DNA of 41,320 bases from an uncultured Eubacteriales bacterium (GTDB lineage: Bacteria > Bacillota > Clostridia > Oscillospirales > CAG-272), in assembly GCA_934385225.1 (NCBI GenBank), contig CAKRPQ010000007.1, forward strand, positions 1 to 41,320, given 5' to 3'. A program made the translations under genes and the position numbers. The stretch's first letter is position 1; each line of letters starts with the position of its first letter. Of this stretch, positions 29,990 through 38,739 are shown piece after piece. The notes under the pieces are model-generated. The model did not search any database, was not told where the DNA came from, and saw nothing but the letters and a program-made list of their open reading frames with translations.

Positions 29990-32290
29990 ATGAAGAAAAC
30001 AAAGATCTTTTCGGCAATCGCAATTGCGATATTTGCTATGCTTGTTTTCTGCGTGTTTGCGTCCGCGGAAGAAGTCGCATCAGGCTACAATATCGCAAAG
30101 GGCGGCGGTGAAACGAACGTAAAGTGGACCCTTGACAGCGACGGCGTGTTGAAGTTCGAAATTGACGCGTCGGCGACCGATAAAAAGCCGTCAACATCCG
30201 TTTACGCGACGAATGCATCGGGAAGTGTTCTCGGTTACGGTAAAGCGTCCGAGCTTACATGGGGTGCTAATAAGGACAGTATTAAAAAAGTCATCGTCGG
30301 AGACGGCATAGAAGCTCTTGTCGGCGGCGTTTTCAACTGCTGCGGCACTATCACATCTGTTGAAATCCCGAAATCGCTCACTAAGATCGAAGGTGCTGTG
30401 TTTGAGGGTGCGCACGGCATAAAATCAATCTATTATACGGGAAACGAACCCGTAAACGGCGAATTTGATATTTCGACCGTTACGGAGATCGGCGACTACG
30501 CGTTCGATAACGCAAAGGGCATGACGTCGGTAAAGCTGTCCGACAATCTCACGGGCGGACTTAAAAACCAGTCGTTCAAATATACGGCAATCAAAGAGAT
30601 ACGCATTCCCGCCGGAGTGAATGCCATCGGGAACCAGGCGTTTATCAACTGCTCGTCGCTTACATATGTTTATATATACTCAAAGGAATATACTCTTGCC
30701 GATACTGCTTTTAACGAGTGTCCGAAGATCACGAAGATATACGGCTACGCGGGAACTGCCGCAGAGAATTTCTGCCGAAATAAGGACATTTCGTTTGTAA
30801 ATATCGAAACGAACGAGTATATTTACAAATCCACAAACGAACCCGAAACATTCGACCCGACGGGCGCGACGAAGTACGGACTTCTTTACGGTGAGTACAA
30901 GGGTACAAAGGTCGTCGATACATATTGGGCATACTATGCGGACACAAAGACGCTTAAATTCACGTCAAACGGAAGCGGATATAACGAGACGGGTACGGTT
31001 AAGTATGACAAAGACGGTGCCTGGACAGAGTATAAGCAAGAGATCGAGCATATCGTTATCGGTACAGGTATAAGCAAGGTGACGAGAGAGGCGTTCAAGG
31101 GCATGACCGCACTTAAAGACGTTGTTCTCGGCAAGAGCATTACGCAGCTCGACGCATATGCGTTCAGCGGATGCACATCGCTCACAACGGTAAGTTATGC
31201 GGGAAACGAAGCGGTCGAATATACGGCGGATATTTCGAAAGTGAACGCCGTAAACGAGGCGATCTTTTCGCATACGGCAATCAAGAATTTTATTTTCTCC
31301 CAAAAAACTACTGCAATAGGTTCAGGCGCGCTTCCGCCTCTCACGGCAAGCATAACCTGCACGCCGAACGACGATTTTATTGAGTATGCAAAGAATAACT
31401 ATCTTGATATTATCGACGTCGCAACAGGCGAAACCGTTTTTGAAAACTATGTTGAGGTTGACCCGAATCTCCCGTCGTGCGGAGCAAAGACTGTGTTCGC
31501 ATTTGACGAGGCAACGGGAACGCTCACAATATCGGGCGCGGGTGCTATCGGCGACATCGTAAACTATTACGGCGGCGGTTCTAAAAATCAGTACTGGTTT
31601 GACGTCAAGATGAAGATAAAGAAGGTCGTTATCGGCGACAAAGTGACAGGTATCGGAAAATACGCCTTCACCCAGTGCAAGAACATTGAATACGTTGAAC
31701 TTTCAAAGTCTCCTATTACGATAGGCAACGCTGCGTTCGAGAACTGTGAAAATCTCAAAGCAATATACATAAGCGGCAGTGAACCTATAATCGGTACGGC
31801 AGATCTTTCAACGGTGAAAGACGGGCTTGAACCCTGGACGTTCTCAAGGTGCTATCTTATCGCAAATGTCATTTTCGGTGACAGTATAGCAAAGGTCGGC
31901 GATTCGACGTTTGAGGAGAGCGTAAACGTCGAAAACATTTACGGTGCAAAGGGCGGATATGCCGAAACATATGCCGAAAGTGCGGGATATACATTTAAGG
32001 ATATATCTGCCGAAAAACCGACGGAGACAATATGCGAAAAGCCCGAAGATACAAGTTCCGTAGCGACGGACACGGCGAGCGTTACCGAAACGGCGGCAGA
32101 GACTGAGCCCGATACTGACGCGGAGACAAAGAGCATAGTCATCGATATTGAAACCGACTCTGCCGATATTGGCGGCGGTGACGGCGGAAATCAGACTGTG
32201 ACGATAATAATTATTGCCGCCTGCGCGGCAGCTGTACTGATTGCGGCAGCAGTCGTTATTATCATTAAAAAGAAGAAAAGCAAAAAGTAA
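29990..32290 (+). CDS. BspA-type leucine-rich-repeat surface protein
   Basis: The protein has 766 residues. The start is the ATG at 29990 after GAGGGAG; an upstream TTG in frame has no site. The N-terminus is a secretion signal (KKTKIFSAIAIAIFAMLVF, cleavage likely near FASAEE). The exported part consists of three units, each opening with a Trp/Tyr-rich beta segment that ends in a 'G-x-L-x-F/I' strand (WTLDSDGVLKFEI, YYADTKTLKFTS, FAFDEATGTLTISG). LRR_5 repeats such as IKKVIVGDGIEAL, TSVEIPKSLTKIEGAVFEG and LKDVVLGKSITQLDAYAF follow in each. After a Thr/Glu-rich linker the chain ends in a membrane helix and a Lys-rich tail (KKKKSKK), so it is anchored by a helix rather than by LPXTG. Such proteins bind host or plant surface polymers. 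Confidence 0.92.
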   Translation: MKKTKIFSAIAIAIFAMLVFCVFASAEEVASGYNIAKGGGETNVKWTLDSDGVLKFEIDASATDKKPSTSVYATNASGSVLGYGKASELTWGANKDSIKKVIVGDGIEALVGGVFNCCGTITSVEIPKSLTKIEGAVFEGAHGIKSIYYTGNEPVNGEFDISTVTEIGDYAFDNAKGMTSVKLSDNLTGGLKNQSFKYTAIKEIRIPAGVNAIGNQAFINCSSLTYVYIYSKEYTLADTAFNECPKITKIYGYAGTAAENFCRNKDISFVNIETNEYIYKSTNEPETFDPTGATKYGLLYGEYKGTKVVDTYWAYYADTKTLKFTSNGSGYNETGTVKYDKDGAWTEYKQEIEHIVIGTGISKVTREAFKGMTALKDVVLGKSITQLDAYAFSGCTSLTTVSYAGNEAVEYTADISKVNAVNEAIFSHTAIKNFIFSQKTTAIGSGALPPLTASITCTPNDDFIEYAKNNYLDIIDVATGETVFENYVEVDPNLPSCGAKTVFAFDEATGTLTISGAGAIGDIVNYYGGGSKNQYWFDVKMKIKKVVIGDKVTGIGKYAFTQCKNIEYVELSKSPITIGNAAFENCENLKAIYISGSEPIIGTADLSTVKDGLEPWTFSRCYLIANVIFGDSIAKVGDSTFEESVNVENIYGAKGGYAETYAESAGYTFKDISAEKPTETICEKPEDTSSVATDTASVTETAAETEPDTDAETKSIVIDIETDSADIGGGDGGNQTVTIIIIAACAAAVLIAAAVVIIIKKKKSKK

Positions 32291-32298
32291 AAATAAAA

Positions 32299-32332
32299 GG
32301 CGGTCGCGATAAGCGACCGCCTGATTTTGTTT
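32299..32332. terminator. Bidirectional terminator
   Basis: A perfect 9-bp stem GGCGGTCGC / GCGACCGCC (32299-32307 with 32313-32321) has T-rich tracts on both sides. It separates the convergent LRR-protein and isomerase-like genes. Confidence 0.9.
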
Positions 32333-32333
32333 G

Positions 32334-33110
32334 TTATTTTATAAATTTGTTCAGATAATCCGCGCTCTGCTTCATGCTTACGAAAGGATCGCCGGGGCAG
32401 GTGTCTTGCTCAACTATGTAGCTCTTTACGCCGATCTTTTCCGCGGTTTCGAGGATACCCTCCATGTAGAGGTTGCCGTGACCGACTTCTGTCATTGTGA
32501 GTGCGTTTGCCCATGCGTTGTTCGGGTCAACGACTCTCATGCAGTCTTTGAGGTGAAGAATGTCAATTCTGCCCGCGAGCTTTTCCATCCAGTGACGAAC
32601 GTCGCCGCCGCCGACCTGTACCCAGCAGGTATCGAGAACGAACGAGATGTTGTCGGGGTCAAGCTCTTCGACAAGGATATCCATTACGGTTTTGTAGCCG
32701 TCAATGCGGGCAAATTCAAATGCGTGGTTGTGATAAGTGAGTTTGAAGCCTTCTTTTGCATAGATCTTTGCGGCATTGTTGTAGTTTTTAATAAACTCTT
32801 TGAGCGTTTCGAGCTTGCCGTCGAAGTTCGGCATTCCGCCGATGCCTATGTTTGTCGTACCCCAAAGACGGTGGAGGTCAATCGTCTCCTGCACATTATT
32901 AATGATTTTGTCGTAGTTGTGGTGTGTTCCGCAGACGGTCATACCGTTTTCGTGAAGAATTTCGATAAATCTTTTCGGGTCTATTTTGCAGCCTGCGGTG
33001 TGAGCCTCCTTGTAGCCCATAGCGGCGACTTTTTTAATAGATTCCTCAAAATCCTTTTCCGTTTCGAGCGTCTGTCTGATAGAATAAAGTTGAAGTCCGA
33101 ATTGTTTCAT
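32334..33110 (-). CDS. Sugar phosphate isomerase/epimerase-like TIM barrel protein
   Basis: The protein has 258 residues. It carries the xylose-isomerase-like TIM-barrel pattern: FGLQLYSIRQTLETE at the N-terminus, KLTYHNHAFEF (metal-site His region), SFVLDTCWVQVGGGDV, ILHLKDC and EQDTCPGDP near the end. These place Glu/Asp/His ligands where this superfamily binds a divalent metal. The 'LYS-R' start and the 'HNHxxEF' block are typical of proteins near glycan-utilisation loci, often involved in ketosugar or inositol-type conversions. Substrate unknown. The ATG at 33110 follows AAAGGA, with its own promoter. It lies downstream of the GH36 gene on the same strand, with no clear terminator between them. 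Confidence 0.92.
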   Translation of the reverse strand: MKQFGLQLYSIRQTLETEKDFEESIKKVAAMGYKEAHTAGCKIDPKRFIEILHENGMTVCGTHHNYDKIINNVQETIDLHRLWGTTNIGIGGMPNFDGKLETLKEFIKNYNNAAKIYAKEGFKLTYHNHAFEFARIDGYKTVMDILVEELDPDNISFVLDTCWVQVGGGDVRHWMEKLAGRIDILHLKDCMRVVDPNNAWANALTMTEVGHGNLYMEGILETAEKIGVKSYIVEQDTCPGDPFVSMKQSADYLNKFIK

Positions 33111-33142
33111 AGCATATATCCTTTCTCTGATATGGTGTATAT

Positions 33143-33171
33143 ATTATAATTTGTTTGGGAATAAAAGTCAA
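33143..33171 (-). promoter_or_regulatory. Sigma-A promoter of the isomerase-like gene
   Basis: On the minus strand TTGACT (complement of 33166-33171) and TATAAT (complement of 33143-33148) are 17 bases apart. The -35 overlaps the stop codon of the GH36 gene. Confidence 0.82.
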
Positions 33172-35348
33172 TGTTTTTTATGAATTTTATATATGATGCT
33201 GTCCATGTCACCGCGCAAAACGAAATCAATTCCGAGCCTCATAAGAGCTTTTCCTGTTCGCGGTTTTTGAATCGGAGTGTTTTTTTTCGGATCGCCGCCT
33301 ATCGAAACATCTGACTGTTCCTCCGCATCTATTTCTTCGAATTCATAAATCGCGTCTTCATCAAGACCGTCAAGACGAAGTCTTTCGAATATCTGCATAA
33401 ACGAAATGCTTCTGCCGAATATAAATATTACGCCCTCTTCCTTGTCCTCCGAGAGGTACTCGAATGCGGCATACGGTTTTTCGTCCACGGAGGCAAGTCT
33501 GTATATATTACCCAGATGAACTATATGGCGTATGCTTTTATATTGGTTTATGTACTTTTTGAGTTCTTCTTTTTGCTTTTCGTCAAGTCTGAGCAGATGC
33601 TCCCCGACAGCGAGGGATCCCATCATAGCGACTCTTGCCTGAAATTTCATTGATGAAGTGCGGCTGTTGTGGTGGGTGGTATAAACGCTGCTTATGTGAC
33701 ACCCGCCTCCCGCAAGTTTCGGAAGCATAATATTGGAATATCCCTCGTGCAGCCTGAGGATATCATAAGGATCCTGATTGTCGCTTCTGTTTATACGTCC
33801 GGTGAAGCGGAGCATATTGAGGTCAACTCTTTGTCCGCCGCCCGCACAGTTTTCAAACATCAGATTCGGGTACTTTTTCTTGATTTCATCAAAGTAATCA
33901 CATAGATTTTTTGTGTAGAGATAGCGAACTTCCTTGCGATCGCAAATGCTGAGTTCTTCTGTTCCGACGTCCCAAAGGAGGCGGTTGAAATCAACTTTGA
34001 AATAATCGACTCCGCATTCGTCGATAAGTTTGCTTGTCTTGTCAAATATATATTTTTTTACCTCCGGAAGCGCAAAATTGAGAACATATCTGCTGTCGAA
34101 TCTGTCGTCGTCCTTGCACGGTGTATGAAGAAGCCATTCGGGGTGTTCCTTTGCAACCGGACTGTCAACATGGCAACATTCGGGTTCCATCCAAAGCCCG
34201 AACATCATTCCGCGACGGTGGAGTTCGTCCGAAATGTATTTAAGTCCGCGAGGGAATCGTTCTTTGTTTTCATTCCAGACACCCATACCGAGCTTATAAT
34301 TTTCTCCGCATCCCGACCAACCGGCATCAAGTATGAGTGCTTCTATGCCCAAATCATGCGCGATATCAATGACTGACATTATTTTCTCTTCGTTAATATT
34401 TCCGAAAAATGTTCCGAAAGGATTATATATAACAGGCATTATACGCTTTGTCTCTACTTTTGCCATGAGGTGATGCCTTGAATATGCGTGAATATTTCTG
34501 CTTGCCTGTCCGAATCCGCCCTCTGTAAAGCCGATAATAAATTTCGGTGTTTCAAACGAATCGCCGTCATGAACGGTAAGTTCAAAGTCGTAATTATTCA
34601 GTCCTGTTGTTATCTGTACGTTTCCGAAAACAGTTTTTTCTACAATTGTTTTGTGGTTTCCGCTCCAAAGGAGAGATACGGTGTAAACATCTCCGCGGCG
34701 TTCGCTTGCGTCGCCTTCGTCGATGAGTATAAGCGGTACGGCATCGGGACCTGAGATACCGTTTCTTGTCTGCAAAACTTTTTCGCCGTCGTGTATTTCT
34801 TCGCGTGTTATATTATATTCGTCTGACCATCTTCCTGTAAATGTTGTGAGACGATAGGAATCGCGAACGGGAAGATGCACAACGCCCGAAAACAGAGTGT
34901 CAAGGACTATATCGCCGCCGCATTCGTTGCGTATTAAGGCGTGTTTTTCGATAATATCACACTCCTCATATACCGTGTATACGAGATCGACAAAAAAGTT
35001 TTTGTATCTATCTTTAAGGGTTACGGTAAGGGTGTTTTCGTTTATTTTGTGAGTCATATAGTACAGATCCGAATCGCGCGATGCGTCGGGAAACGTGATT
35101 TCCATTGTCGGCTCGCAGTTTCCGCCGTATGTTAGACCGCCCATATATTCCGCGTAATCGCCTTCACGCTGTATCCTCCCGAGGGAACAGCGTGATATTA
35201 CGCTGTTTATGTCCGGAACATCGTCATTTGCGATTTTTGTGCCGAAATAAAGAGTGACAAGCCTTTTTTCCGGACTGATTTTCATAGCGTATAAAAGTGT
35301 CTTTGTCGTAATAAAAAATGAATTTGATTCTTTGCTGTAATGTATCAT
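33168..35348 (-). CDS. GH36 family alpha-galactosidase
   Basis: The protein has 726 residues, the usual size. The N-terminal beta-supersandwich occupies about 1-300. The catalytic TIM barrel shows LILDAGWSG (339-347), GLWMEPECCHVDSP, the nucleophile Asp453 in DYFKVDFNR, LMFENCAGGGQR and the acid/base Asp523 in INRSDNQDPYD, all at GH36 positions. The usual Trp and Met of the 'YIKWDMNR' block are Val and Phe here, so this is a divergent branch and the sugar specificity is less certain. No signal peptide, so it should act in the cytosol on imported alpha-galactosides (raffinose or melibiose type, inferred). The ATG at 35348 follows AAGGAGAG. The isomerase-like gene is downstream. Confidence 0.92.
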   Translation of the reverse strand: MIHYSKESNSFFITTKTLLYAMKISPEKRLVTLYFGTKIANDDVPDINSVISRCSLGRIQREGDYAEYMGGLTYGGNCEPTMEITFPDASRDSDLYYMTHKINENTLTVTLKDRYKNFFVDLVYTVYEECDIIEKHALIRNECGGDIVLDTLFSGVVHLPVRDSYRLTTFTGRWSDEYNITREEIHDGEKVLQTRNGISGPDAVPLILIDEGDASERRGDVYTVSLLWSGNHKTIVEKTVFGNVQITTGLNNYDFELTVHDGDSFETPKFIIGFTEGGFGQASRNIHAYSRHHLMAKVETKRIMPVIYNPFGTFFGNINEEKIMSVIDIAHDLGIEALILDAGWSGCGENYKLGMGVWNENKERFPRGLKYISDELHRRGMMFGLWMEPECCHVDSPVAKEHPEWLLHTPCKDDDRFDSRYVLNFALPEVKKYIFDKTSKLIDECGVDYFKVDFNRLLWDVGTEELSICDRKEVRYLYTKNLCDYFDEIKKKYPNLMFENCAGGGQRVDLNMLRFTGRINRSDNQDPYDILRLHEGYSNIMLPKLAGGGCHISSVYTTHHNSRTSSMKFQARVAMMGSLAVGEHLLRLDEKQKEELKKYINQYKSIRHIVHLGNIYRLASVDEKPYAAFEYLSEDKEEGVIFIFGRSISFMQIFERLRLDGLDEDAIYEFEEIDAEEQSDVSIGGDPKKNTPIQKPRTGKALMRLGIDFVLRGDMDSIIYKIHKKH

Positions 35349-35377
35349 TGCAGGCTCTCCTTTTCATTATTACATAT

Positions 35378-35405
35378 ATTATATCGGATTTTTTTTGCTT
35401 TGCAA
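35378..35405 (-). promoter_or_regulatory. Promoter of the alpha-galactosidase gene
   Basis: On the minus strand TTGCAA (complement of 35400-35405) and TATAAT (complement of 35378-35383) are 16 bases apart. Confidence 0.65.
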
Positions 35406-35442
35406 GAGTTTTTTGACTGAAAAGATGAAAAATATCTGACGG

Positions 35443-35471
35443 TTGACAACGCGCCCGAAATGTACTATAAT
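35443..35471 (+). promoter_or_regulatory. Sigma-A promoter of the ECF S component gene
   Basis: TTGACA at 35443-35448 and TATAAT at 35466-35471 are 17 bases apart. The transcript begins about 25 bases before the ATG, too short a leader for a riboswitch. Confidence 0.92.
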
Positions 35472-35502
35472 ATACACAGTAATTCGAAAGGAATATCCGG
35501 TT

Positions 35503-36117
35503 ATGAAAAAAAATGTAAATAAAAAGGTGCTTACCATCGCGGAGACAGCTGTTCTGGTCGCAATAGTGATTCTTATGGCATTCACACCGCTCGGCTATCT
35601 TAAAATCGGTCCGCTTTCCATAACGTTTTTGCCTATTCCAGTCGCTGTCGGAGCTATTGTTCTCGGTCCTGTCGGCGGTGCGCTTCTCGGTGCTGTCTTC
35701 GGTCTTACGAGCTTTTTGCAGTGCCTCGGCATCGGACCTGATGCCCCGCTTGGAATGTTGATTTTTCAGGTGAACCCGTGGCTTGCGGGCATTACGTGCT
35801 TAGTACCGAGAATTCTCGAAGGATTTTTCTCGGCACTTGTTTTCCGCGCATTCAGCCGCAAAGAAAAAAATCCGATTTCGTATACGGCAGCGTCTTTTAC
35901 GACACCGTTTACAAATACGGTTCTTTTTGTCGGATCGCTTGTACTTTTCTATGGAAACAACGAAAAAGTAAAGGAGTTTTTTGGCGCGGAAAGAGTCTTT
36001 GAAATCATTGTGGCGATTGTAACCGTAAACGCTCTTGTCGAGCTCGTCGTTTGTACCGCTGTCGGTGCCGTTGTAGCGGGTGCGCTCAGAAAAGTTCACG
36101 GCAAGTGGGAGAGATAA
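35503..36117 (+). CDS. ECF transporter S component (substrate-binding membrane protein)
   Basis: The protein has 204 residues. The ATG at 35503 follows GAAAGGAAT; the open frame upstream lies within the promoter. About six membrane segments are visible. The segment GYLKIGPLSITFLPIPVAVG followed by GPVGGALLGAVFGLTSFLQC is the signature of S components that capture a small nutrient, generally a vitamin, and dock onto a shared EcfA/EcfT energising module, which must be encoded elsewhere. The substrate cannot be fixed from sequence: pantothenate or another vitamin is possible. The downstream dipeptidase starts two bases after the stop, which suggests co-transcription. Confidence 0.9.
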   Translation: MKKNVNKKVLTIAETAVLVAIVILMAFTPLGYLKIGPLSITFLPIPVAVGAIVLGPVGGALLGAVFGLTSFLQCLGIGPDAPLGMLIFQVNPWLAGITCLVPRILEGFFSALVFRAFSRKEKNPISYTAASFTTPFTNTVLFVGSLVLFYGNNEKVKEFFGAERVFEIIVAIVTVNALVELVVCTAVGAVVAGALRKVHGKWER

Positions 36118-36118
36118 A

Positions 36119-37543
36119 ATGAACATCGAAAGATACGAAAAAATAAAAAAATATATGGCAGAAAACGCGGACGAGATATGCAGGACGCTTTTTGATGCCG
36201 TTTCTATGCCGTCCGTGAGGTCGGAGAGCGAAAGAAAGGATGAGCCGTTCGGTCACGACTGCGCTCATTGCCTTTCCGAATGTGCGAAAATGTTCGGGCG
36301 AGAGGGCTTTGAAACAGAGGTTTTCTCCGAGGGCGGTTACGCGCTCGCACATTACGGCGAGGGCGAAAAAAACATAGGACTTTTCGCGCATACCGATGTT
36401 GTGCCCGTGAATGCGGACGAGTGGATATATACAAAGCCGTTCGAGCCGAAAAAATTCGGCGATACCCTTGTCGGAAGAGGCGTCAGCGACAATAAGGCGG
36501 GCGTTATAGCCTCTCTTTTCGCGCTCAGGGCAATGCGCGATCTCGGAATAAAGCCAAAGAACAGAATTACCGTTTTTCTCGGTTCAAACGAGGAAAGCGG
36601 AATGGCGGACGTGCAAAATTTTGCGCGCGAGCAGAAAATGCCCGAACTTTCGTTCGTTCCCGATTCGGGTTTTCCCATATGTCTCGGTCAAAAGGGAATT
36701 TTCCGCTTTGATGTAACCGCCGAAAAACCGTTTGAAGATATTGTTACGATGTCGGGCGGAAGCGCATACAATATCGTCTGCGATAAAGTCACGGCTGAAA
36801 TAAAGAGAACCGATGCACTTGAAAAGGAAATGTCGGCACACCCCGATTTTATAAGCGTCACGGTCGGTACGGAGTTCATCACCGTTACGGCGACGGGCAA
36901 GGCGTCTCACGCGGCGGAGGCACAGAATGGTATCAACGCCATGAAACTTATGTCGGAATACCTTGTGTCACTTCCGTCTCTTTGCGAGAACGATAAGAAA
37001 ACGCTTCGATTTGTAAGTGAATCGCTTTCCGACACTTACGGGACGAGCATGGGAATTGCGTCGTCAAACGACCTTTTCGGCGCGCTCACAGCGTCAAACG
37101 GCATAGTCAGACTTTGCGACGGCATGCTTGAATATACGTTCGACGTGCGTTTCGGCAACGTTCTGACATCTGCGGAGATAGTGAGCCGCATAGTAAAATA
37201 TTTTGAGAACGGCGGCTTTTCGTATAAAAAGCACTCGCTTTCGGACTGCCTCGCACTTCCCGAAGACTCGGAGGTTGTCAGAACATATATGGACGCCTAT
37301 CGCGCGCTTACGGGCGATAACGAGGCAAAGGCAAAGCCTTACATAATGGGCGGCGGAACGTACGCTTATCATCTGAAAAACGCCTACGCCGTCGGTTTTT
37401 CGGTTTGGAAAAATTCCGATATGGAGTTTCCCGAGGGGCACGGCGGCTGCCACCAGCCCGATGAACATATCTCTCTTTCGGGAATATGTGAGGGTGCGGC
37501 GCTCCTTTGCGAGCTTGTTCTCTGTGAGGACGAAATACTTTGA
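36119..37543 (+). CDS. M20 family dipeptidase (PepV/Sapep type)
   Basis: The protein has 474 residues. The ATG at 36119 follows GGGAGAGA, immediately after the ECF gene stop. Zinc ligands of the family: His91 and Asp93 in GLFAHTDVVPV, Asp124 in GRGVSDNKAG, the catalytic Glu158-Glu159 in GSNEESGM, Asp182 in VPDSGFP, and a C-terminal His in EGHGGCHQPDEH. The insertion of the lid domain and the length of about 470 are those of PepV-like dipeptidases, which release amino acids from dipeptides in the cytosol. The pairing with an ECF S component may be a shared transcript without a functional link. Confidence 0.94.
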   Translation: MNIERYEKIKKYMAENADEICRTLFDAVSMPSVRSESERKDEPFGHDCAHCLSECAKMFGREGFETEVFSEGGYALAHYGEGEKNIGLFAHTDVVPVNADEWIYTKPFEPKKFGDTLVGRGVSDNKAGVIASLFALRAMRDLGIKPKNRITVFLGSNEESGMADVQNFAREQKMPELSFVPDSGFPICLGQKGIFRFDVTAEKPFEDIVTMSGGSAYNIVCDKVTAEIKRTDALEKEMSAHPDFISVTVGTEFITVTATGKASHAAEAQNGINAMKLMSEYLVSLPSLCENDKKTLRFVSESLSDTYGTSMGIASSNDLFGALTASNGIVRLCDGMLEYTFDVRFGNVLTSAEIVSRIVKYFENGGFSYKKHSLSDCLALPEDSEVVRTYMDAYRALTGDNEAKAKPYIMGGGTYAYHLKNAYAVGFSVWKNSDMEFPEGHGGCHQPDEHISLSGICEGAALLCELVLCEDEIL

Positions 37544-37551
37544 TATAAACA

Positions 37552-37584
37552 AAAATCGGACGGTTTTGCCGTCCGATTTTTTGC
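37552..37584. terminator. Bidirectional terminator between dipeptidase and beta-propeller genes
   Basis: A perfect 12-bp stem AAAATCGGACGG / CCGTCCGATTTT (37552-37563 with 37569-37580) has T-rich flanks on both strands. Confidence 0.9.
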
Positions 37585-38594
37585 TATTCGAATTTTTTTG
37601 AGCGTGCGACCGTGATACAGCGGTATTCGTTTCCGAAACGTCTTTTTTCATCGTCTGTAACCGTCGGTCTTACCGCACAGTAGAAGTGCCAGAGCATACC
37701 GTCGTGATATATTACGCACGGTTTGTGCGCGTACTTTGAGTCTATTTCGCCGTCCTTGCCGCACGTTATTATCGGTTCGGGACATTTTTCAAAATTCAGC
37801 ATATCGTCCGAAACGGCAATGCCTTCCTGTGCGCGCTTCAAATCGAAACCGAAATAGAACATTACCCACCGCTTTTTTCTGCTGTCGAACAGGAGCTGTC
37901 CTCCGCTTGTAAAAACGCTGTCCCAGCAGCCGGGCGAAACTTTCAGAATCGGATTTTTTTCGTAGCGCTTCCAATCATGCAGATTGTCTGAAAACGCAAA
38001 GCCGATCTGCTCGTTCCAAAGATCTGCCGTGTCTTTTTTGCCGGTGTAATATAAGCATAATTTATCGTCGTGTTTAATGATGCGCGCAGAGTAAAGACCG
38101 TCTCCGTCCCATTCGCCGCTTTTCCCTTTTTCAAATACGGGCGCGTCCTCGCAGTGCCATTCGAGCAGATTTTCGTCCGTCGACCATGCCAGACCGTTTG
38201 CGGCGGCACCGACTTCGTATCCTTTGCCGGGGTAGGCGTGATAGAACATTATGTATTTGCCGTCGTATGTTATCAATTCCTGCTTTCCGTAAAGGTCAGG
38301 GTTGCAAAATAGCGATGAAACGGCTCTGCCGTTTGTGTCCCACGGATTTTTTGAGCCTTTGTCAAGCACGATTCCTTTCTTCTCCCAGTGCAGAAGATCG
38401 TCCGACACCGCGAGTGCCGTCAGATAGCCTGTGCCGTCAAAACCGATGTAGAACATATAAAATTTCCCGCCGTGACTGACTATGCGCAGATTGTCAACTC
38501 CGAATCTGTCAAATTCACCCTCGACACCGGACGGCGCGAGAACAGGTTTGCCGTATTTGTACGGCGTCAGATAGTCCTTAAACTTTTCTTCCAA
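37584..38594 (-). CDS. GH43/GH130-like five-bladed beta-propeller glycosidase or phosphorylase
   Basis: The protein has 336 residues. I choose the TTG at 38594, seven bases after GAGGTG; a GTG at 38609 would sit on the binding site itself. Repeated 'K-x-Y-M-F-Y' blade motifs are visible: HGGKFYMFYIGFDGTG, YDGKYIMFYHAYPG, HDDKLCLYYTGKKD and KRWVMFYFGFDLKRA. These, with 'S-D-D-x-x-x-W' (AVSDDLLHWEKKG) motifs, mark the furanosidase-type propellers of GH43, GH130 and relatives. The N-terminal acidic FDRFGVDNLRIV and the later EIDSKYAHKPCV could hold catalytic acids. No signal peptide. It is divergent from an AraC regulator. The specific family is uncertain. Confidence 0.8.
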   Translation of the reverse strand: MEEKFKDYLTPYKYGKPVLAPSGVEGEFDRFGVDNLRIVSHGGKFYMFYIGFDGTGYLTALAVSDDLLHWEKKGIVLDKGSKNPWDTNGRAVSSLFCNPDLYGKQELITYDGKYIMFYHAYPGKGYEVGAAANGLAWSTDENLLEWHCEDAPVFEKGKSGEWDGDGLYSARIIKHDDKLCLYYTGKKDTADLWNEQIGFAFSDNLHDWKRYEKNPILKVSPGCWDSVFTSGGQLLFDSRKKRWVMFYFGFDLKRAQEGIAVSDDMLNFEKCPEPIITCGKDGEIDSKYAHKPCVIYHDGMLWHFYCAVRPTVTDDEKRRFGNEYRCITVARSKKFE

Positions 38595-38688
38595 AAAAAA
38601 GCACCTCACTTTCGGTTTTATTTTATACTATCCGTCATGCAAAAGTAATGCAGTATATTGATATTTTTTGCACCCGACAGAATTTGTG

Positions 38689-38717
38689 TTGAAATAAGTC
38701 GTTTTGTATGCTATAAT
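38689..38717 (+). promoter_or_regulatory. Sigma-A promoter of the AraC gene
   Basis: TTGAAA at 38689-38694 and TATAAT at 38712-38717 are 17 bases apart. The divergent beta-propeller gene has only a poor promoter (a TATAAA-like -10 near 38632-38637), as expected for an activator-dependent gene. Confidence 0.85.
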
Positions 38718-38739
38718 ACACTTTGCGGAGGTGATCGAA

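Noticed and set aside
35472..35502. Vitamin riboswitch before the ECF S component
   Set aside because: The promoter -10 is only 31 bases before the ATG, so the leader is too short for any known riboswitch.
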